From Methanofollis aquaemaris (GTDB lineage: Archaea; Halobacteriota; Methanomicrobia; Methanomicrobiales; Methanofollaceae): 64,000 bases of DNA. The DNA is taken from positions 310,001-374,000 of the forward strand of contig NZ_CP036172.1 in assembly GCF_017357525.1 (NCBI RefSeq). Direction: 5' to 3'. The position numbers were made by a program, and so were the translations under genes. Shown one piece after another: positions 43,005 to 52,753 of this stretch; the stretch's first letter is position 1; every line of letters starts with the position of its first letter. The notes beneath the pieces were generated by a model that was not told the DNA's origin, made no database searches, and saw only the letters and a list, made by a program, of their open reading frames with translations.

Positions 43005-46000
43005 ATGATCTATCCGATGCCCCCAAGCAACCTCAGCCCCTCCCTTGTCGCCCGATATTTTCATCACCAGTGCCCCAGGTTTCTCAGGTATGCCGCCACG
43101 CCGCCGCAGGCCCGCGCCGGACTCGGCATCCCTGAACCAATGGAAGAGCAGAGCGTGGTCACCGACCTGCTCAGGAAGAAGGGGTTTGCGTGGGAGGAGG
43201 AGGCCGTCGGCGGGCAGATCCCGGGGAAGGTGCTGGTCGCGCCCGGGGCCGGCCCTCTCCATGAACGGCGGTTCGGGGTGCAGGAGAGCCTCCGCCTCCT
43301 CGCCGACGCTCCTGCGGGCACCGGCATCTACCAGTCCACTCTCGTCGCCCCGCCGGGATTTTACCGGCGGTTCAGCCTCGACCCGACGGTCTGTTCCTTT
43401 CACGAGAGTCACCCCGACCTCATCTGGTCCATCGGCGACGAACGCCTCAGGGTGATCGACCTCAAGGCGACCGACCAGGTCAAGACCAGTCACCGCGTCC
43501 AGGTCGCCCTGTACGCCCTCATCATCGATGCGATCCTTGAGGAGCAGGGCATCGAGCGGAGCGTCGACCGCACCTGCGCCGGAGTCTGGCTCCAGGACGC
43601 CGAGGCTCCGGAGACGGTGGAGATCACCCCTGACCTGCGGGTGCTGGAGACGTTCCTCTCCCATGACCTCGGGGCGATCATGGGCGCCCCTCCCCATGAC
43701 CTCCCCTGGCACCTCAGGCCGAACTGCGAGGCGTGCCCCTTCTTCGCCTCGTGTCAGCGAGAGGCAGACGAGAAAAACTCGGTCTCCCTCATGCCAGGAC
43801 TCACCCCCGGCGCCAGGCGCTACCTCCACGACCTCGGGGTCGACGGCCTCGAAGACCTCGAGAAATTCCTCACAGAACCGGACGCGGACGACACCCTGGA
43901 GCGGTGCGGATCGCTGCGGGGGAAGGGCGAGCGGCTCAAACGGCAGGTCAGCGCCCTCACGAGCGGGACGGTCGTCCCGCTCGGCGGGGCCTCGCCCTCC
44001 CTGCCAATCAACGAGAGCATCGGAGTCATCGTCACCCTCCAGAAAGAACCGGTCGGGGGCCGCCTCTATGCCGCCGGGTTCAGGCGGTTCAAGGGCAAGG
44101 ACGTCTACCCATCGCCCTCACAGGTCTGGGTGCAGGTCGCCAGGACCCCTGAGGAGTGCGGGGAGGTCGGCAAAGAATTTGTCAGGGCGCTCCACCATGA
44201 ACTCAAGACCCTCGCGGAATACAACGAAGGCCGTTCGTTCAGGGAACAGCGCTCGCTCCAGACCTACGTCCTCGACGAAGGCGAGCGTCTTCTCCTCCTC
44301 GACCTGCTCAGGGAATGCGCCGAAGACCCGGAGACCGCAACCGAAGCCCTCCCCCTTCTTCAGTATTACGCCGGCGTGAACGGCGACCGGACCAGGTACC
44401 CGGTGGTGGTCCTCTCGCGGCTCCTCAACGAGTCGGTCGCCCTGCCGGTGCCGGTCGCGGCTCGCCTCCCAGACGTCCTCGCCGCCCTCCTCGGCGCCGA
44501 CCACCCGGCCTCGTTCAGCCCCTCAGACCTCTTCTGGCCGGCACTCAGTAACCGCATGAAGAGCGACGCCGTCGCGATGGCATGGTACGGCGGCCGCGCC
44601 GAGGCGCTGGAGTGGACAAGAGACGAGGTCGCCCGCCGTCTCCGCACCTCCGGCGACCTCCTCTGCGCCATCAGAGATCGTTCCCACCCCCACCGGTGGG
44701 CCGAGAAGTTTGCCTTCCCGCCGGTTCACCGGTACGCCCACCCTGAACTCGCCGCCCTTGCCGGGACTGTCAGGGAAGAGGCGGCGACAGCGGCGGCAGA
44801 GGTGCGACAGGCGAGGTGTCTCCCAGAGGCCGAGGCAGAATGGAACGGAACCCAGATCAGGCTGCGGTGTATCGACAGCGAGAACTGGGAGGTGCTCTCC
44901 CGTCTCGACAGGGCCACGCTCCCCACCATCGGCGGCCTCCCCGGTTACCTCCTCGTCCCCGACACCGCCGAGGGGATGCGGGCTGCCCGGGCCTTCGACG
45001 ACGCCCCCTATGTCGCCACCACCAGACCGCCGCAGGGCGAGGTCAGGTTTGCCGGAGTGAAAGAGGTCGAGGAAAACCGCAGCGGCCAGGTCTCGCGCCT
45101 CACCCTCGCGATCAGGTACGCCGCCGACCAGGACCAGTTCGGGGACGGCGACCACGCCCTCCTCTTTCCGCGGGCAACCGACTTCACCTCAACCAAGATC
45201 CTCGACCAGATCGAGGAGTCAGATGCCCTGAGAGAGAGCGACCTCCTCACCCTCCTCACCGACCCGCGAGCCTTCGCCATGCCGATGCCCTTCCTCTGCC
45301 ACCCCGACCCGGAGGCGCTCGCCGGATTCACCGAAAGTCAGAGGCGGGCCCTCTCCCGGATCCTCGAAAACCGGTTGACCCTTGTCTGGGGCCCGCCGGG
45401 CACCGGAAAGACTCACTTCCTTGCCCATACGATCCGGACGATCGCAAAGGCCGGGCAGGGCCGGATCAGGATCGCGGTGAGCGCCCTCACCCACGCCGCC
45501 ATCGAAAACCTCCTCTTTGAACTCCAGAACCTGACGAGCGGGGACTTCGGCCTCGACCTCTCGGTCTGCAAACTCGAACGGGCAACCAGCCCGAAGGGGC
45601 ACGCGCTCACCGTCCTCGGCCACGACGTCATCAAGGCCATGACCCGCGTGCCTGACCGTTTTGTCCTCGGCGGGACGGCCCAGGCCTTTCACAAGTACCG
45701 GACCCACCTCCCGACCTTTGACCTCCTCATCATCGATGAGGCCTCGCAGATGCAGTTCGGCGAACTTGCCCTCCTCCTCCCCCTCCTGGACACGGGGGGC
45801 AGACTGGTCCTGGCAGGCGACGACCTCCAGCTCCCGCCGGTCGTGATGAGCGGCACCGACGAGGACGAGGAGGAGAACGAGCTGCAGGACTCGGTCTTCG
45901 CCTGGATGAGACGCCGGGACACCGGGTGCGACACGTCCTGCACGGTCCAGCTCCTGGAAAACTGGCGGATGAACGCGACGCTCTCCCGCTTTTCTGCAGA

Positions 46001-46703
46001 GAGTTTGTATGGCAGCGGCTACCGCCCGGCAAACGAGGACGTCGCCTGCCAGCAGATCAGGCTCCTGGAAGGGGACCACCGCGACCCCTTCGTCGAGTAC
46101 GTCCTCGACCCCGCCTGCCCGCTCACCGTCGTCGTCCTGGAGGGGGTGCGGGCCGCCGTCGAGAACCGGGAGGAGGCCGGGCTGGTGGCCGACCTCGCCT
46201 GCGCCCTGAGGGAGAGACTCTGTCAGCCCGAACAGGAGACACCCTACCCGGCCTCGATGAGCGGCGACAGCGCCTTCTGGCGCGAGGGGCTTTTCATCGT
46301 CAGCCCGCACCACGCCCAGATCGCGGCGATCAAACATGCCCTCTCCGAGCGCAGGCCCTGGAAATCAGACCCCTTCGTCGATACCGTCGACAAGATGCAG
46401 GGCCAACAGTGCGAGGCGGTCATCGTCTCCTATGGCGTCAGCGATTCTGAAACCGCCCTGAGAGAGGCAGAGTTCATCTACAGTCTCAATCGGCTCAACG
46501 TCTCGGTGACGCGGGCACGGGCCAAGTGCATCGTCTTCCTGCCCCGCCCGCTCCTCGAACCTTCCTTCGAACTGCTCAGGCATGAGAAGGCAGCGAGAGG
46601 GCTCGAATATATGCTTACTCTCCTCTCCTTCTGTGAAAATGGAGAAAAGCAAAAATTCTCTCTTGAAGGAGTCGGAGATGTGACCGTCTTCAGGACTACG
46701 TAA
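43005..46703 (+). CDS. RecB-like nuclease fused to SF1 (Dna2-like) helicase
   Basis: 1232 residues from ATG 43005 (ATG 43017 is also possible; the open frame back to 42894 overlaps the promoter of the divergent transporter). Residues about 10-260: a PD-(D/E)xK nuclease of the TM0106 type with HPDLIWSIGDERLRVIDLKAT and a cysteine cluster (CEACPFFASC) that can hold an iron-sulfur cluster. Residues about 780-1220: SF1 helicase with GPPGTGKTHFLA, LLIIDEASQM, DKMQGQQCEAVIVSY and NRLNVSVTRARAKCIVF. All catalytic motifs look intact. The middle links the two and has no clear family. Expected role is DNA processing in repair or defence against foreign DNA. Confidence 0.86.
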   Translation: MIYPMPPSNLSPSLVARYFHHQCPRFLRYAATPPQARAGLGIPEPMEEQSVVTDLLRKKGFAWEEEAVGGQIPGKVLVAPGAGPLHERRFGVQESLRLLADAPAGTGIYQSTLVAPPGFYRRFSLDPTVCSFHESHPDLIWSIGDERLRVIDLKATDQVKTSHRVQVALYALIIDAILEEQGIERSVDRTCAGVWLQDAEAPETVEITPDLRVLETFLSHDLGAIMGAPPHDLPWHLRPNCEACPFFASCQREADEKNSVSLMPGLTPGARRYLHDLGVDGLEDLEKFLTEPDADDTLERCGSLRGKGERLKRQVSALTSGTVVPLGGASPSLPINESIGVIVTLQKEPVGGRLYAAGFRRFKGKDVYPSPSQVWVQVARTPEECGEVGKEFVRALHHELKTLAEYNEGRSFREQRSLQTYVLDEGERLLLLDLLRECAEDPETATEALPLLQYYAGVNGDRTRYPVVVLSRLLNESVALPVPVAARLPDVLAALLGADHPASFSPSDLFWPALSNRMKSDAVAMAWYGGRAEALEWTRDEVARRLRTSGDLLCAIRDRSHPHRWAEKFAFPPVHRYAHPELAALAGTVREEAATAAAEVRQARCLPEAEAEWNGTQIRLRCIDSENWEVLSRLDRATLPTIGGLPGYLLVPDTAEGMRAARAFDDAPYVATTRPPQGEVRFAGVKEVEENRSGQVSRLTLAIRYAADQDQFGDGDHALLFPRATDFTSTKILDQIEESDALRESDLLTLLTDPRAFAMPMPFLCHPDPEALAGFTESQRRALSRILENRLTLVWGPPGTGKTHFLAHTIRTIAKAGQGRIRIAVSALTHAAIENLLFELQNLTSGDFGLDLSVCKLERATSPKGHALTVLGHDVIKAMTRVPDRFVLGGTAQAFHKYRTHLPTFDLLIIDEASQMQFGELALLLPLLDTGGRLVLAGDDLQLPPVVMSGTDEDEEENELQDSVFAWMRRRDTGCDTSCTVQLLENWRMNATLSRFSAESLYGSGYRPANEDVACQQIRLLEGDHRDPFVEYVLDPACPLTVVVLEGVRAAVENREEAGLVADLACALRERLCQPEQETPYPASMSGDSAFWREGLFIVSPHHAQIAAIKHALSERRPWKSDPFVDTVDKMQGQQCEAVIVSYGVSDSETALREAEFIYSLNRLNVSVTRARAKCIVFLPRPLLEPSFELLRHEKAARGLEYMLTLLSFCENGEKQKFSLEGVGDVTVFRTT

Positions 46704-46833
46704 TAATTTAGAACTTTTGAAGAAAATAAAGACAGAAAAACCGATCGAAATAAAAGAATATCGAATATTAAAAATGTACAGAATATAAATCTTTATAATG
46801 AATCATGTGAAATTCTCATAGCAGGGTGAGATC

Positions 46834-47661
46834 ATTCGGTGCATCGCATTTGCCCACCATAAAGGAGGGACCGGCAAGACGACCTCGTGCCTCAATATCG
46901 CGGGGTTTCTCCAGAAGGCAGGGAAGAGAGTCCTGGTCGTGGACAGCGACCCCCAGGCAAATGCAACCTCAGGTCTCGGCATCAGTCCGGGATCCTATCA
47001 AAAGAGCATCTACGACCTTTTCATGAGCAGAGTCGAAGGTTACCCCGAGGTAAAACTGCAGGAGACAGTGGTCAAGACCGATTCCGGGATCGACCTCCTC
47101 CCTTCCTCCCTCGATCTTGTAGGGGCCGAACCCTACCTCTACTCGGTCGAAGACCGCGCGACCATCCTCAGAGACGCCCTCGCCGGAGGGGCCGCGGACT
47201 ATGATCTGGTTCTCATCGACACCCCGCCGAGCATGGGCCAGCTCGTCATCAACGGCATGGTCGCGGCAGACCATGTCATCGTCAACCTGGACTCCGGGTT
47301 CTTCGCCCTCGGCGGCGTCGCGACGATGAAGGCAATCTTTGGGGACATCGAGGAACATGTGGGCGTGAGCATCAGGCCCGAGATGGCCCTCATCATGTCG
47401 AGGGGAGGCTCGCAGGAGAGGCCCGGAGGATTCTTCTCCCGGATGAGACGCCGGTTCACACAGAACCATGAAAACGAGGATAGAAAAGATCCGGTCGAGG
47501 CCGAGGCGTCCAGAACATTTCTCAGAGTGGAGAAGATCCCCTTCTCCCCTGAAATCCCTGAGGCCCAGGAGCACGGGCTCCCGATCTCCCATTATGCGCC
47601 GGACTGTCCTGCCGGTGCGGCGTACCGGGAGATTGCGGTCTTTGTAGGTGAGTGGAACTGA
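46834..47661 (+). CDS. ParA/MinD-family ATPase with apparent ATT start
   Basis: 275 residues. The deviant Walker A motif HHKGGTGKTTS starts at residue 9; also VLVVDSDPQANATSG and YDLVLIDTPPSMG. All ParA motifs are intact. No ATG, GTG or TTG exists between the in-frame TAG at 46819 and the Walker A region. The GGTGA at 46825-46829 sets the start at ATT 46834 (ATC 46831 is too close). A TATA-like GAATATAAAT (46781-46790) suits a 20-nt leader. A basic insert (FSRMRRRF) lies near residue 195. It is followed by a soluble chemoreceptor and cheR, so it may place chemoreceptor arrays or the archaellum motor, as ParC and MinD4 do elsewhere; that is inference. Confidence 0.82.
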   Translation: MRCIAFAHHKGGTGKTTSCLNIAGFLQKAGKRVLVVDSDPQANATSGLGISPGSYQKSIYDLFMSRVEGYPEVKLQETVVKTDSGIDLLPSSLDLVGAEPYLYSVEDRATILRDALAGGAADYDLVLIDTPPSMGQLVINGMVAADHVIVNLDSGFFALGGVATMKAIFGDIEEHVGVSIRPEMALIMSRGGSQERPGGFFSRMRRRFTQNHENEDRKDPVEAEASRTFLRVEKIPFSPEIPEAQEHGLPISHYAPDCPAGAAYREIAVFVGEWN

Positions 47662-47678
47662 TCAGATAAGAGGTGGAG

Positions 47679-50270
47679 ATGATGATTTCTGAAAAACCTG
47701 GGAGACAGGCACTTTTTGCCGCGCCGGCGGCATTGAACGGGAGCGGAGAGGAAAAAGAGGCCCTGATGGAGAGGGTCAGCGAACTTGCAACGGCACTGTG
47801 TCGGGCACTGGAAGGAGATTTCTCGGTGCAGGTCGATGCAGAGGAGACCCCCGAAGATCTCAGGAGTCTTACAGATGCAGTCGCAGGCGTCATCTCCAGG
47901 ATGCAGGAGGTACCCGAGCATGGGGTCACCGATCTCACCGACACCCTCCGGCAGGCCCTGGCCGGCGAGTCCCCCGCACCGGTCGGGACAGAGATGCTCC
48001 CGGACAATCTGAAAGAACTTGCCGATATGGTCAACTGCACCCTCACCAGGATGCAGGAGGACCGGGAGGCCATCGCAGGGCTGAATAAAGAAACAGCCCG
48101 GATGCAGGAGGGACAGGCGACCGTTGCAGAGTTGAGAGAAGAGATCGCCAGGATGCAGGAAGAACAGGCAACGGTTGCGGATTTGAATGAGGAAATTGTC
48201 AGAACACAGGAGGAACAGGCAGCGGTTGCTGAACTGAAAGAGGAAGCAGCCAGGTCGAACGCATCGGTCCGGAAACTGGCCGACGCACTCAGGCACACCC
48301 TCAGCGGGGACGCGTCCCTCCGTCTGGACAGTTCCTCCTACCCGGGCGAATTCAGGGCTCTTGCCGACGCGATCCAGGAGATTTTCTCTCAAATGCAGGA
48401 GAAGCAGAAGGCCGACCTCTGGCTGAAGACGGTCTTCCTGGAGAACCCGATGCCGATGGCACTCATCAACCGCGACCTGCGGGTGCTCGCCCTCAACGAC
48501 GCTTACTGTGAGTTGATGGAGGAGTCCAGGGAACGCCTCACCTCAGGCTCGAAGAGCCGCGTCGGGATCAAGCATCTTGCCGGGGACAGAAACAACCATG
48601 TCTTCTCACGGGGCAAAAAGACCAGGTCGACACTTGAACTCGCCTTCGGGAGGAGAAGAAAGGTCGTCGAGCAGTACGGGATCCCCCTCACCGATAAAGC
48701 GGACCGGACCGACCAGGCCCTCTTCATCTTCTATGACATCACTGCTGTCAGGGAAAAGGAGGCGCAACTCAAGGAGGAGATGACCGAGATCAAAGACCTC
48801 CAGGTCCGTACCCAGACGATCGTCGACCAGAACCCGATGCCAATCCTCCTCCTCTCCCCCGACCTCACCATCGTCTCTGCCAACGAGGCCTATGCCTCGA
48901 TGTCGGGGATCCCATTCGAAAACCTGAAGGGGACGAGCGTACGCTCCTTCAAGATTCTTGAACAGAAAGGCGAAGGACTCAAGCAGGCCCTCCAGTACAG
49001 ACGTCGCTGCCGCGGCGAGGTCACGGTGGAACTCCCGAGCGGCACCCACGTCCTCGAACAGTACGGCATCCCCCTCATCTCGACCGGAGGAGAGATCACA
49101 AACATCATCATCGTCTACAATGACGTCACCGAGCAGCGCGAGAAAGAGAGCGAGATAAGATCTCTCATGGCCGAGGCCGACGAGCGAGCACGGAGGTTCG
49201 AGATGAGTGCCGCCACACTTGGCAGAGTCATGGAAGCCGCCGCCGGTGGTGACCTCTCCACCGGTGTCGCCATCGACGAGGACGACCTCCTGGCAGCGGT
49301 GAAGGAGGACTACAACCGTTCGCTTGGGAACTTCAGAGCGATCATCGAGGACGTGAACCGGGCCGCGCATGTCCTGGAGGAGACGGCCGGAGAGACCAGC
49401 AGGGGTGCGGCCGATATCAGCAAGGCCACCGAACAGGTGGCGCTCGCGACCCAGAAGTCCTCTGAGTCATCCCGCGACCTCCTCGAAAACATTGAGAACG
49501 TGAACCGGAGCATCTCCGACTTCTCGGCATCCATCGAAGAGATCGCAAGCACCACCCAGGAAATCATGAAGAAGGCCCAGGCTTCGGCCGAGGAAGGACG
49601 GGCCGGTGCGGAGATCGGAAAAGTTGCATACCAGAAGATGGAGGCCGTCGGGACGGTCTCAGAGGCGACGGTCCGGGACATCGGGCACCTCAATTCTCAG
49701 ATGCACGAGATCACGAAGATCATAAAGTTGATCAACGAGATTTCCAGCCAGACCAACCTGCTCGCGCTCAATGCCGCCATCGAGGCGGCGCGGGCGGGCG
49801 AGCACGGCAGAGGCTTTGCGGTCGTCGCCGGGGAGATCAGAAACCTGGCCGGCGATTCGAGAGAGGCGAGCCAGCAGATCGAGGAACTGATCGCCTCCAT
49901 CCAGAAAGAGAGCGAGCAGACTGCCGAATCGATGCGTGCATCCCATGAGGAGATCCAGGAGGGGATCGACAGCGTCAACCGCGCCATCACCGTCCTCACC
50001 AGGATCAGTGTCGATATCGATGACGCCGCGAGTGCAATCACCGAGATCACGCAGGCGACCGAGAATCAGGCCGGGGAGACCGGCAAGATCATGGAGATGA
50101 TGGAGCAGGCCGCAAGCAAGACCAAAGAGAACCTCAAACAGGTGGAAGACATGGCCGCACTCGCCGAGGAGGTCAGCGCCTCGACGCAGGAAGTCGGAAG
50201 TGCCGCCCAGGAACTCACCGAACTTTCAACAGAACTGAAAGGGAAGATGGACACGTTCAAGACCAGTTAG
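47679..50270 (+). CDS. Methyl-accepting chemotaxis protein, soluble, with HAMP-like repeats and PAS domains
   Basis: About 863 residues from ATG 47679 (ATG 47682 equally good; GAGGTGG just upstream). No membrane helix. Three HAMP-like units appear: residues about 30-75 ([10 protein letters not shown]), 85-130 and 190-240 ([10 protein letters not shown]). A 4 x 17-residue coiled-coil repeat sits between the second and third. Then come two PAS domains ([19 protein letters not shown], then [19 protein letters not shown]) and the signalling hub [18 protein letters not shown] near residue 695. A cytoplasmic sensor for CheA. It stands 17 bases after the ParA-like gene and 17 before cheR. The hub is nearly the same as in the left-edge receptor. 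Confidence 0.93.
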   Translation: MMISEKPGRQALFAAPAALNGSGEEKEALMERVSELATALCRALEGDFSVQVDAEETPEDLRSLTDAVAGVISRMQEVPEHGVTDLTDTLRQALAGESPAPVGTEMLPDNLKELADMVNCTLTRMQEDREAIAGLNKETARMQEGQATVAELREEIARMQEEQATVADLNEEIVRTQEEQAAVAELKEEAARSNASVRKLADALRHTLSGDASLRLDSSSYPGEFRALADAIQEIFSQMQEKQKADLWLKTVFLENPMPMALINRDLRVLALNDAYCELMEESRERLTSGSKSRVGIKHLAGDRNNHVFSRGKKTRSTLELAFGRRRKVVEQYGIPLTDKADRTDQALFIFYDITAVREKEAQLKEEMTEIKDLQVRTQTIVDQNPMPILLLSPDLTIVSANEAYASMSGIPFENLKGTSVRSFKILEQKGEGLKQALQYRRRCRGEVTVELPSGTHVLEQYGIPLISTGGEITNIIIVYNDVTEQREKESEIRSLMAEADERARRFEMSAATLGRVMEAAAGGDLSTGVAIDEDDLLAAVKEDYNRSLGNFRAIIEDVNRAAHVLEETAGETSRGAADISKATEQVALATQKSSESSRDLLENIENVNRSISDFSASIEEIASTTQEIMKKAQASAEEGRAGAEIGKVAYQKMEAVGTVSEATVRDIGHLNSQMHEITKIIKLINEISSQTNLLALNAAIEAARAGEHGRGFAVVAGEIRNLAGDSREASQQIEELIASIQKESEQTAESMRASHEEIQEGIDSVNRAITVLTRISVDIDDAASAITEITQATENQAGETGKIMEMMEQAASKTKENLKQVEDMAALAEEVSASTQEVGSAAQELTELSTELKGKMDTFKTS
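48048..48251 (+). repeat. Four tandem 51-bp repeats inside the chemoreceptor gene
   Basis: Four in-frame units of 51 bases encode 17-residue repeats of the type [17 protein letters not shown]. Units 2-4 are alike at DNA level, unit 1 is diverged. They extend the coiled coil between HAMP-like units. Because the period is in frame, copy-number change by slippage would keep the gene open. Confidence 0.8.
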
Positions 50271-50287
50271 CATTCAGGGAACACACC

Positions 50288-51076
50288 ATGGACGACTTTA
50301 TAGCACTCAACCGGACGATCGAGCGTGTTGTGGGGATCAAGACCTCCAACTACAAGGAAGACTACATCCGCCGCCGCCTCCTCTCCAGGATGCGGATCTC
50401 AGGGAAAGAATCGTTTGCCGACTACCACAAGTATCTTCTTTCTGAGGAAGGCGAGAAAGATCTCCTCAGGAACGCGCTCACCATCAATGTAACCGAATTC
50501 CTGCGCGATCCCGAGGTATTTTCGCTTGTGCACCAGCAAGTGCTCCCCGAGATCCTCAAAAAGAAGAAGCGGATCCGGATCTGGTGTGCAGGGTGCGCCA
50601 CCGGGGAGGAGGCGTACACCTACGCCATGCTTGCCAGGGATCTCTCGTTCACCCAGGAGATCGACTGCACCATCTATGCGACCGATATCGACAAAAAAGT
50701 CCTTGAGAAAGCGCGTGAAGGGGTGTATGATCCCAGGGCCCTCAAGAACCTCAATGAGAGGCAGATCCAGAGGCACTTTATCCACACCGATGAGGGGAAG
50801 TATGAGGCAAAACCGGAACTGAAAAAACTGATCCACTTCTCCCATCACGATCTGATGACCAATGTCCCGGCAGCCCGTTTTCTGGACCTTGTCTCATGCA
50901 GGAACGTGACCATCTATTTCAACGAGAAACAGAAGACCGACCTTGTGCGGATGATACACGAGTCTCTCGGGATGGGAGGCTACTATGTGATGGGCAAGAC
51001 CGAGTACCTCGGACGGGATGTCGAGGATCTCTTCGCCCCCTTCGATCCGATTCAGAAGATATTTGTCAAGAAATAG
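50288..51076 (+). CDS. cheR: Chemotaxis protein methyltransferase CheR
   Basis: 262 residues. It transfers methyl groups from SAM to glutamates of chemoreceptors. The N-terminal helical domain (about 1-75) includes YKEDYIRRRLLSRM. The SAM domain has IWCAGCATGEEAYTYAM, the acidic contact in IYATDIDKKVL, and the CheR mark LVSCRNVTIYF. There is no C-terminal receptor-binding pentapeptide system to compare. Same transcript as the ParA-like protein and the soluble chemoreceptor. Confidence 0.95.
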   Translation: MDDFIALNRTIERVVGIKTSNYKEDYIRRRLLSRMRISGKESFADYHKYLLSEEGEKDLLRNALTINVTEFLRDPEVFSLVHQQVLPEILKKKKRIRIWCAGCATGEEAYTYAMLARDLSFTQEIDCTIYATDIDKKVLEKAREGVYDPRALKNLNERQIQRHFIHTDEGKYEAKPELKKLIHFSHHDLMTNVPAARFLDLVSCRNVTIYFNEKQKTDLVRMIHESLGMGGYYVMGKTEYLGRDVEDLFAPFDPIQKIFVKK

Positions 51077-51084
51077 ATTGAAAA

Positions 51085-51375
51085 CTCGGCTCTGTTGAAT
51101 TGCTCATGAGGCGAGGGGCACGCCTCAAGCATACGGGATGAAAATTTCTCGTTGCAGTTCTCCTGAGTGCGGAGGAATATTTGATTCCTCTCCTCACAAC
51201 AGGGCACCTGAAGGATACTGTTCAATTGCCCGCCTCGGCTTCGGCTATCTTCGTCGTGGGGGGTCCGGGGGGTCTCCCCCCGGCGAAAGAAAGCAGGAAA
51301 ACATTTTTTAGTCTATATGTGGGGCGGCACATCGATCGGTCTGCCTTCCTCGAACAATCCAGAAAAGGGGATTAC
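51085..51375. repeat. Composite dispersed intergenic repeat, copy 5
   Basis: Downstream of cheR. The AT-rich part 51087-51155 (CTCTGTTGAATTGCTCATGA ... CACGCCTCAAGCATACGGGA) has the foldback TGAGGCG ... CGCCTCA and is inverted relative to copy 3. The GC-rich part 51250-51292 (GTGGGGGGTCCGGGGGGTCT ... CCCCCGGCG) follows. The remaining spacer to 51706 has no gene that I can support. Confidence 0.65.
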
Positions 51376-51706
51376 CGTCCTCCCCTCTCTCTTCTGCGGG
51401 AGGACCACGGGGCAGCCAGCCACCCGGCAGAAGATCTGCGCTCAGAATTTCTGGAATGAAAAGTTTTGATCCAGACAAAGATTCATGTCCGGGATACTTT
51501 TGGGATATGCTCCATGAAAACCTCATTGAAGATTGAGAGGAGATGGCGTGGGATCAGAGAGGTACAAAAAAAGCATGAGGGTTTCAGCAGAACCACTCTT
51601 TCAAACCGTTTTTCGGAACATGCATTCACACTCGCACCCCCGAGCCTGTTCCCCGGGGCAGGGCCGAAATAGCTTCGACTCTACGAGTGGTAACAGTCCA
51701 GGTCGA
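51376..51706. other. Intergenic spacer
   Basis: About 330 bases between the repeat and the small membrane protein gene. Short open frames of 68-72 codons occur in several phases, without start signals or domains. I see no feature here. Confidence 0.4.
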
Positions 51707-51952
51707 TCAATCCGCGTCCTCAGTCTCGGCCTCGATCTCAATCGCTGAAAGCCGTTTCATCATGTCCCGCTGTGCCGAACTCCGTTTGAGTTCGGCCAGG
51801 ACAACGAGGAAGTTCGCCCCTACAACGACGAAGACGAGCAGCATGCTCATCCAGAGCATGAACCCCCGCGCAGAGAGGAATGCCGCCCAGAGGAGTGCCA
51901 CCGAGGAGATGAGGTACAGGAAGACCCATGTCCTGAATTCCGGGAGCTCCAT
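51707..51952 (-). CDS. Small membrane protein
   Basis: 81 residues from ATG 51952; the codon before it is TTG and less likely. Two membrane helices (VFLYLISSVALLWAAFLSA and MLWMSMLLVFVVVGANFLVVL), a short basic segment and an acidic tail. A TATA box at about 51976-51984 is about 27 nt before the ATG, which implies a leaderless transcript. Family not recognised; the two-helix plan with a charged tail is common in small archaeal membrane proteins. Confidence 0.68.
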   Translation of the reverse strand: MELPEFRTWVFLYLISSVALLWAAFLSARGFMLWMSMLLVFVVVGANFLVVLAELKRSSAQRDMMKRLSAIEIEAETEDAD

Positions 51953-52074
51953 CAAAATATAAATTGGAGTGATATGATATATAGGTTTTTAATTTTTGAA
52001 AAAGAGAAATTGACAAATTATTGCAATATATACTTTTAATATTCGTTAAATATTAAAAAAGTATTTTACACAAG

Positions 52075-52689
52075 ATGTCACATAGAGAGATCATGTCTTC
52101 AGGAGACCTCCTGAGCGTTGCGGCGGGTGTCGTGATCGTTGTCCTCGTCGCCTCTGCCGTGCAGTGGTGGGGAGACGACCGCCTTCCCATAGACAACAGT
52201 ACAGAGAATGTGCAACCGCTCCTTTTGCACCAGACCGATCCGACCCAGTCTCCGACTCCGGTACCTCTGCCCACCATCTCAAAGATTGGATATGTCGAAA
52301 AACCGGTTCTCAAATATAAGACCTATCTCCTGCCAGACAACATCAGTCTCTTCGGGGCCTCGGATCCATCCTGGAAAACAAAAGATAGCGTCGCCTTCGC
52401 CTCTCTCGAAGAAGAGCACGGAGGAGTCACCGGCACCTTCACCGTCCCCTACCCGATGTGGCGGATGAACTGCACCGTCACCCCCGACGATAGCCCGGAA
52501 TATACGCTTTTCAGGGCAATCCTCATCGACGTCAAGACAAATGCCATCATCGAAGGCATCGAACTCAGGGCTCCGGGCCATGTCATCAAGAATATCATGG
52601 TCTCTGATGGCGAATATTATCTCGTCGTTGAATGCCGACACGCCCACTTCACGATAGATATGGAGACAAAAAAAGAATTCATCCGATAG
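52075..52689 (+). CDS. Membrane-anchored extracytoplasmic protein, unknown
   Basis: 204 residues from ATG 52075 (ATG 52093 is an alternative). One N-terminal helix (LLSVAAGVVIVVLVASAVQWW), a Pro/Thr-rich linker (TDPTQSPTPVPLPT), then a domain of about 135 residues rich in beta strands (VTGTFTVPYPMWRMNCTV, YTLFRAILIDVK, YYLVVECRHAHFTIDME). This is the style of small secreted methanogen proteins that bind ligands at the cell face. An AT-rich promoter region is just upstream. No family recognised. Confidence 0.68.
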   Translation: MSHREIMSSGDLLSVAAGVVIVVLVASAVQWWGDDRLPIDNSTENVQPLLLHQTDPTQSPTPVPLPTISKIGYVEKPVLKYKTYLLPDNISLFGASDPSWKTKDSVAFASLEEEHGGVTGTFTVPYPMWRMNCTVTPDDSPEYTLFRAILIDVKTNAIIEGIELRAPGHVIKNIMVSDGEYYLVVECRHAHFTIDMETKKEFIR

Positions 52690-52753
52690 TTTTACTGCGT
52701 ATAATATTCAAAGTCCATTCATAAACTCACTTCCATTTTTTCCGCAGGATCAA

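Noticed and set aside
45219-46337. 372-codon minus-strand frame over the helicase
   Set aside because: Antisense of helicase motifs; no independent support.
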